Assembly: GCA_028751875.1 (NCBI GenBank)
Contig: CM054144.1
Coordinates: 25,701,475-25,765,474 of the forward strand
DNA length: 64,000 nucleotides
Origin: Rapana venosa
Taxonomy: Eukaryota > Mollusca > Gastropoda > Neogastropoda > Muricidae
Reading direction: 5' to 3'
A program made the position numbers and the translations under genes. Below, piece after piece: positions 57,810-64,000 of this stretch (position 1 is its first letter; each line of letters begins with the position of its first letter). The notes beneath the pieces are model-generated. The model saw nothing but the letters and a program-made list of their open reading frames with translations, was not told where the DNA came from and did not search any database.

Positions 57810-58164
57810 CCCTGGTCCCGGTTGCTCTGGTCTCATGGTGATCTCAGAATCGGTTTGCCCATACACTTCTGTACCTGTGGTGAGTTTGTGTCAAAGCCTT
57901 TGGGGCTGGAGGTTCACGGGGAACGGTCATTGTAGGGACGTTGTGGTGGTTGCCACCTCGGGTGGGCAACTCGCTCAGTCTGGCTCAGCGACTGAGCTAA
58001 TACTGTCGTTAGTAGGGGGCTTAGTAGGTGGTGTCCTGCGTATGTTAGCTCAGAACAGGCACCACTGAACACCACCAAAGGACCCAGTAGCAGTGCAGGG
58101 CCCCTCTGGCTGGTGGCCCTATGATGGCCTGATAGTGATGGGCTCCCTGTGGACCACCAACCCT
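57810..58164 (+). repeat. Interspersed repeat, paired with 7440-7805
   Basis: Blocks GGTCTCATGGTGATCTCAG, CTGTACCTGTGGTGAGTTTG, GTGGTGGTTGCCAC, GCTCAGTCTGGCTC, GCAGGGCCCCTCTGGCTGGT appear in the same order as at 7440-7805. It is directly followed by LINE tail C. Confidence 0.55.
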
Positions 58165-58441
58165 GGGGATGAGACATAACAAATCTGGTTCGGCCACGGC
58201 ACCCGCCACAACACTCTGCCAAAAAACGGTACTGCAGGGAACACTCGAAGGTGGCAGAAAGAGGGGAAGACAGAACAAGTCATGGATAGACAACATCAGA
58301 GAATGGACCAGGATGAATGACTCGGCACTACTTTGCAGAGCCGAGGACCGAGATGGATGGAGGAGGCTTACCACGGCATCGTCTTTCGTGTCTCCTCCAC
58401 GACCGCCAAGGTCATGGGACTGATGATGATGATGATGATGA
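58165..58441 (+). pseudogene. LINE ORF2 C-terminal tail (C) with (GATGAT)n 3' end
   Basis: Frame CQKTVLQGTLEGGRKRGRQN, KSWIDNIREWTRMNDSAL, DRDGWRRLTTASSF to a TGA at about 58421, then a TGATGATGATGA tail. Simple-repeat 3' tails are typical of several LINE lineages. The RT is missing. Confidence 0.8.
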
Positions 58442-60424
58442 AATCAAAACCTTGAGAGATGACATTTTTTCATAGTTTTATTGCACTCAGATGCCATTTT
58501 TACATGTACGTGCAAAGTTGCATGGCAATAGCTGCTATAGAACTTGCACAGTAAAGGGGGCCAGGTTGTAGTATGAGAAAAAAGTGAGTTTTGAGAAAAT
58601 CAACTCCAAAGTTTAAACATCAAAACCCATATTTTCTTCCTTTTGTTGTCCTCAGGCTGTGAAAACACATGATCCTTACATTGTAGTTTCTTCAGCTACA
58701 GCTTTGTACAATACAGACATACTTATTGATGTGTTTTATGGGTTAAAAAAACACACATGCACATGTATATTATGTGCCCACTACTGCACCACACACACAG
58801 TGACACACACATACAAAGAGTCTGAAACACACACCCACAAACACATACAGAGGAGAAAGTGTAAACTGTTCTTTGTATGTCTAGAAATAAGCCTCTACTT
58901 TTAAGAATTCATTAGCTATCAATAATATTATGTTGCAAAATAATTTTGTTTACGGTTATCCTGTTCAAATGTGTCATTTATATTCTGTCAATTTATTTGA
59001 TGGTTGCTTTCCTTCTTTTTATGAATCTTATTTTCAGACAAAGTTGCTCATTTTTCTTTTTCCTACAAATTATATTGATATTGCTTTTTGTTTTCTTTGT
59101 TTACTTCTCACACAATTTATACTTCATGGAGCATTTTATTCTATTACCTTTTCCTTTCCTGTGAGGGAAGGCTGAACAAAATATGTAGGCTATAAGGTTA
59201 ATCTTCTACCATCAAGAAACTTGAGAAAAATCAGTTTGATCACATACACACACTTGCTCACACACACTCTATCACATGTCATACACTCACTCACATAAAC
59301 AATGTACTGGCATGCAAAGTACAAACATTCAGAGGGAGGAGTAAAGTCATTATGAAAACCTAACAACAACAACATTTTTTTAAAAGTATTAATTTACTGG
59401 TTGTGTTTTCTGAACACTGTGGCCCCTATCACTAGTGTCAGCAACCAGAGACTGAAGGCAATAAAAAATGATAATCGCCATGATGTCAAGACAGTCACTT
59501 CTTCCCTCTTTTTTTTCTAATCTCCGTTTTTATGCTGGGCCCTGGTTCGTCTTCTTATTAGCTTGAGTCAGATGCATTCTTTAATTTAAAAAAAAACAAA
59601 ACATTTTTACTTCACAGAAGCAAACAGGTTGATGTAGTCAGTCCAAGTGACTGATCTATTGCAGGTCAGGTCATTAGGGCTCACCACTGGCCTAGCCTTT
59701 TTTTTGCCAAACTTATGGAGAACTCTCAAATTCATTCCAACTTTTCTTGGCATCCTAAAAAGCCAAAATTCTGCCTAAAACTGGCAAACTACCATGCCTG
59801 TGTTTGAAGACATGGAAAGAGACACTGTAAACAAAGATGGCAGCAAGTGGAGGTTCAGCCAATCAGATTCGTGGATTCATTCTTGTGACTGGTTAGGTCA
59901 GATCACCAGTCTGCTAACTGCTCGCTAGTGACTCAGTTTGCATTGATGTCATATGAATAGGAAATTAAGTTCACCAAAAAAAGCTTCCTTGACCTTTCCA
60001 ATGTGTGGCTGCACTCCACAGTCGGTAGAAGCAAAGGGATTGTTACTAGGGGCAGTAAACCATGAATTGATTACGATTTTTTTTGCCACCTACTTAAAAA
60101 AAAGTATAATTATACATATTTTTAGGCAAGTTTGAATCAAAATCTGACCTAGAAGTGTTTGTAGAGACATTATTCTTTCAAAATTTACAATAATCCCAAA
60201 ACACAGTTTGTGGAGATTTTTCATCAAAATTCTACCCCTAGTGCCCCCTTAACAAAACTATTTACCAGAATTCCGTTGATGCCAGTTAGTCGAATGACTG
60301 ATCACTATAAACAACCCCTCCTCTGTTACCGTTATTGCTGGAAAACCAGCTGACAGGACTGAAGGGTAGAGAGCAGGGGGAGAAATTCAGGACAGGGGAA
60401 GTAATTGTCAGCAGATGTCCAGTA
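58442..60424. other. No gene recognised
   Basis: AT-rich sequence with a CA-rich stretch near 58750-58850. No feature supported. Confidence 0.6.
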
Positions 60425-60621
60425 CTGTCATGTGGGAACAGATGACAAAATTTACAAAACCACATACACATGGGGACTGGATGTAAAAAAAAGCACCCGA
60501 GTGCTTATTCCATTATCCTCGATATTTAAAAAAAAAAGTCATCTGAGCACTTGGATTTGTTGCTTTACAAGATTCAGGCTATATAAATTCCATACATTAT
60601 TATTATTATTATTATTATTAT

Positions 60622-60652
<31 letters not shown>

Positions 60653-60655
60653 GTA
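60425..60655 (+). mobile_element. SINE-A 3' end joined to the (ATT)n/(ACT)n-tailed module
   Basis: GGGAACAGATGACAAAATTT, GTGCTTATTCCATTATCCTC, then GTCATCTGAGCACTTGGATT, TTACAAGATTCAGGCTATAT and an ATT then ACT tail. Confidence 0.8.
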
Positions 60656-61780
60656 AGGGTTAACCTTGTTTTTGTGCATACTGTAGGTTGTAGGAATCAA
60701 AATGTATAGTTAAAATCTATCTTCAAGGACTTACTAGAAAGTAAGTGATGGCAAACTTGCTTCATTTTACAGTCTGAATGACTGACCGAAATAGGCCATT
60801 TTTTAATTGCAATATCTCTTGCAGTAATTAGCTTAGAGCTAGAGCCTAAATTTTTAACATTCTTATATTTTCTTGTATTTTTCAGAAAAAACAACTGTTT
60901 TTAACCTTTTCCCAAATTGATATTTTGGCTTCCCTGACCTAAATGGACTATCATCTGTTCTCAAGTAAATGAAACACATGTGAAAGACTAGTGACTATGT
61001 CATAACTTAAGGGGATATGCTAGATTTGCTGTGAGGATAATTATTCTCATAAGAGTTGAGAACTGGGTAAAGTGAGAGTACACTTTAAAGATTTGTTTAT
61101 TGTGGCAAACTCTGATTAGTGTTTCAGCGTTTGCTGTGTGGGTATTCATATTAAGGTGTCATTAATATGTTATACCTGAAAATGTTGGTCTTGTGGTGAT
61201 TTGCACCCTTGACCTGTGATAGTGTTTGATTTTCTGAGGAGATCACAGGGTTTATTGATTGTTTTTATTTCAGGAACATAGTTATCATCGTCTTTATTTT
61301 GGGCTCTTCTTCCGTTTTGATCATTTAATTGATTCGAACATTTGTGAATCTTTTGGTCTCTGATCTGAGACTGGTTCTTGATCTATTGATTGTGTATTGG
61401 GGACTGGATATATGTTTTGAGAACTGGACAAGAGTAACAGAATAGCTTGTGTTTTGAATAGTAGTTGTAGTACAATTGATGATGTAGCTTCTATGTAGTT
61501 GAGCAGTAGTGTGTTGAGTGAAATATAGTTGTGAACCCAACTTGCTTGGTCTGAAGAGTCCATTGAAGGAATGTTGTTCGCTACATTCTCGGCATATTCA
61601 ATGTGACTGCTGAGTGAGTTGAGGTAAATTAATAACTACTACTTACTTCCTTTTATATTTCTTTTCTATTTTTCTTCTATCCTCTTCCTATCCCCCCTTT
61701 ATCACTCCCAGCCCATTTAATAGGCGAGCCCTAGTCCTCTTTAGGGATACTAAAGATAGTAGGATCAAGTCTAGGATTCC
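60656..61780. other. No gene recognised
   Basis: AT-rich, mostly unique sequence. A possible retroelement primer-binding-like word follows near 61790 (see findings). Confidence 0.5.
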
Positions 61781-61924
61781 ATTTCTGGTGCCGAACCAGG
61801 TGGGGCTAGGAATTGGAGTGGCGACCTAGAGAATTCCCGCTTAGGACTCTCTACACAAACAAAAAAAGTTAAGACACAGTTGACGAGAGAGAGAGAAAAA
61901 CAAATCATACACAGAGGATGTATA

Positions 61925-62300
61925 CTTTGGTCGATTGGTTAAGTCTAATGAATTTCAATCCCATGGGTCCATGAAGTTCTGTGTTTGAATCTTGGTGGTG
62001 TCTGGTGAATTAAAGGTGGGGATTTTTACGATTTCCCTGGTCAACTTATAGTGGAACCCTGCCAGTGCCTTAAGTCCCTTGCATGTATGTACACATGCAG
62101 CAGATCAAATAATTATGCACTAAAGATCCTGTAATCCATGTCGGCGTTAAGTGGGCTGCAGAAATGCGAACATACCCAGCACACATCCCCAAAGTCAGAA
62201 TGCGGCTACCTCTATGGTAGGGGGAAGAAAAGAAGAAAAAAAAGATCACATTTGCAAAATCTCACCGTTGGTGAGCATCACAGATGTAGTTGAACGAAAT
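61925..62300. mobile_element. SINE-D related, with tRNA-like words
   Basis: GATTGGTTAAGTCTAATGA and TGTTTGAATCTTGG resemble A and B boxes. The SINE-D core follows (CATCCCCAAAGTCAGAATGC, CAAAATCTCACCGTTGGTGA). The orientation of head against core is unclear. Confidence 0.5.
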
Positions 62301-62376
62301 ATCCCCCCCCCCAAAAAAAAAAAAAAAAAAAAAAATCAAAGACACATAAAGACTCATACAGAGGAGTCTATAAAAT

Positions 62377-62560
62377 TCCTGATAATTTTCCATTTACTGA
62401 TTGTGATGTTGCCGGGTTGACACAATGTCGCTCAATGAGATGTCTGATGGGATGTTTCCCAATGTGATGTTGGCCGACAGGTTGCCTCCTGATGGGATGT
62501 CGCCTGGTAGGATATTTTTGCAGATTTGGTGGGGTATTTCCTGATGTGATGTCTAATGTA
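62377..62560. repeat. GATGT-type degenerate minisatellite, block 1
   Basis: Units of about 15 bp resembling GATGGGATGTTTCCC. It begins with CCTGATAATTTTCCATTTAC, which also heads block 2 at 63618. Confidence 0.75.
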
Positions 62561-62649
62561 AGGATGCAGTCTCTGGTGATGATGGACTCAGTTGTACTCT
62601 CCCCTGTCTCATGCTATCTGATGAAACAAGATGTACACCATAGAGTTAT

Positions 62650-63064
62650 AAGTAGCAGGAACATATCCAAACAAACAAAACAGCAAAAAGAAACAAGGTT
62701 GACCAGAGAAAATTTACACAAAATAAAAAATAAAAAAGAATTAACAAAGACTTTACCAGGAAAGAGTCAAGGCAGTAAGACAGGAGCTAGATGATGGAGG
62801 TAATTTGTAAAGAATAGGCTAGTAGGCCCCATGAAGTACCAAACATCTTTACATTTTCTCTGCAGGTTAAATGAAGGAATATAAACCACAAACAAAACAA
62901 AACCAGCAAAAAGAAAAATGTGTACAGAGAAAATTAAATTAAAAAAAAATTAACACAGACTTTATCAGGAAAGAGGTGAGAAAGAACAGAAGATGGCAGT
63001 GAAGAATGGGCCAGTATGAATAGAAGTACTAAACATCTTTCATTTTTATCTGCAAGTTAAATGA
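62650..63064. repeat. 190-bp tandem duplication
   Basis: AACAAAACAGCAAAAAGAAA, GAGAAAAT, TTAACAAAGACTTTACCAGG, AAACATCTTTACATTTTCTC and GGTTAAATGAA (62650-62880) recur diverged at 62885-63064. The anchor word AAACATCTTT is at 62841 and 63031. Confidence 0.8.
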
Positions 63065-63195
63065 AAATGCTCCCCGGAGTTGAACTGCAGCTACCTTAAT
63101 TAATATTGGTTAAAAAAAACAAAACAACGCTTTTTTTGTAATCGTATATGCAGAAATCTCACAATAGGTGAACTTTAGAGCTCTTGTCAAGGAGC
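63065..63195. mobile_element. SINE-D core fragment, diverged
   Basis: CTCCCCGGAGTTGAACTGCA, GCTACC, then AAATCTCACAATAGGTGAAC and AGAGCTCTTGTCAAGGAGC. Confidence 0.55.
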
Positions 63196-63261
63196 ACAAA
63201 AACAACAACAACAACAACAAAAGAAGACAAATAATGAGTTAGTATGTTCATACATACTAAC

Positions 63262-63600
63262 ATACACTAAGATAGCCTAGTAGTTAGAACATTGCGCTCG
63301 CAATCTGACGACCCGGGTTCGATTCCCGCTCAAGGGGATATTTTCCCCTGGAGTTAACATCAGTGCAGACTCCACTCTCCCCAAAAGTCCTTCGGATGAG
63401 ACTATAAACCGAGGCTCCGTGTGGGAACGCACGCAGAACATCTTGCGTACACGTTAAAATCCTATTCCGCTTTTCGGAAGAGTAGGCCATTGTGTGCCAG
63501 TGGGAACAGATGACAGAATTTGCAAATTCGCATACACACGGGGACTGGATGTTGTTAAAAAGCACATAAGTGCTTATTCCATTATCCTCGAAATAAACGA
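63262..63600 (+). mobile_element. SINE-A, full-length reference copy
   Basis: The head has TAGCCTAGTAGTTAGAACAT (A box) and CCCGGGTTCGATTCCCG (a near-perfect B box), spaced like a tRNA. The body is GGAGTTAACATCAGTGCAGA, CCTTCGGATGAGACTATAAA, CAGAACATCTTGCGTACACG, AGAGTAGGCCATTGTGTGCC, GGGGACTGGATG and GTGCTTATTCCATTATCCTC. It ends in an AAATGAAATG tail. This is the best-preserved copy here. Confidence 0.9.
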
Positions 63601-63617
63601 ATGAAATGAAATGAAAT

Positions 63618-64000
63618 ACCTGATAATTTCTTTCCATTTCCTGATGTGATGTTGCAGGGCCTGAAGTTCTTCACACGAGATGCCGCCCGATGGGATGTTG
63701 CTTGACTCGTTTTCCTGAGGTGATGTCGCCGGACGGGGTGTTAACTGAAGGGATGTTTCCCATAGGAATGTTTCCTCGCATGATGTTTCCTGTCGGGATG
63801 TCGGATGACGAGATGTCGGATGACGAGATGTCAGCTGATGGGATGTCAGCGATGGATGTTTCCCGGCGAAGTGTTTCCTGTCTGGTTGTTCCCCCACGGG
63901 ATGGTTCCTCACTGGGATGTTTCCCGGCTAAGATGTTTCCTGACGGTGTTCCGCCACGGGATGGTTTTCCCCGACGGGATGTCGGCTCACGGGATGTTTT
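63618..64000. repeat. GATGT-type degenerate minisatellite, block 2
   Basis: More than 15 units of about 15-16 bp such as GGGATGTTTCCTGACG and GATGTCGGATGACGA. It continues to the window edge. The minus-strand open frame across it (HPTSRHPTSR) is repeat-derived. Confidence 0.85.

Noticed and set aside
63262..63340. Genuine tRNA gene
   Set aside because: A and B boxes are present, but no acceptor stem or clear cloverleaf closes. The sequence runs into the SINE-A body, which occurs many times.

Overview
This is eukaryotic nuclear DNA, most probably from a gastropod mollusc. The evidence is a split gene with canonical GT/AG introns, very dense simple repeats, several tRNA-headed SINE families and fragments of APE-type LINEs. 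No bacterial gene, operon, rRNA gene or CRISPR array is present. The species assignment is inferred only from the look of the repeats.

The one clear host gene is BBS7 (Bardet-Biedl syndrome 7, a BBSome subunit) on the minus strand. Its ATG is at 34722 and its stop at 12229-12231. I could trace 19 exon positions, which together encode about 715 residues, the usual length of the family. The order is beta-propeller (exons 1-10), linker (exon 11), coiled coil and GAE domain (12-14), platform (14-16) and C-terminal helices (17-19). Position 11 has two candidate exons, 25476-25575 and 23109-23208. Both are exactly 100 nt, both start in phase 1 and end in phase 2, and both have GT/AG borders. Using both would break the frame, so they look like mutually exclusive exons. 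The last exon runs into a decayed copy of exon 18, which supplies the final three residues and the stop. A candidate poly(A) signal at 9406-9411 would give a 3' UTR of about 2.8 kb.

1-6.1 kb is almost unbroken simple sequence: a 52-nt G homopolymer, then GA, ACAG, ATCC, GT, TCTG, GAT, CT and ATAG arrays. 6.3-9.4 kb holds a LINE fragment and SINEs. 9.4-34.7 kb is BBS7 with intronic minisatellites, LINE and SINE insertions. 34.7-48 kb is AT-rich and gene-poor, with scattered SINEs. 48.4-50.8 kb is a defective LINE (A) ending next to a perfect 78-bp palindrome. 51.3-57.3 kb holds coding-like, coiled-coil-like fragments that appear to be split by a second, minus-strand LINE (B, 53.0-56.0 kb). 57.4-64 kb is SINEs, a third LINE tail, tandem duplications and a degenerate 15-bp GATG minisatellite.

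Families recur across the window. SINE-A has a tRNA-like head and interchangeable 5' and 3' modules. SINE-B has a tRNA-like head followed by a 5S-rRNA-derived segment. SINE-C has a tRNA-like head and two long copies. SINE-D has a conserved core. A short element ends in an (ATT)n tail.
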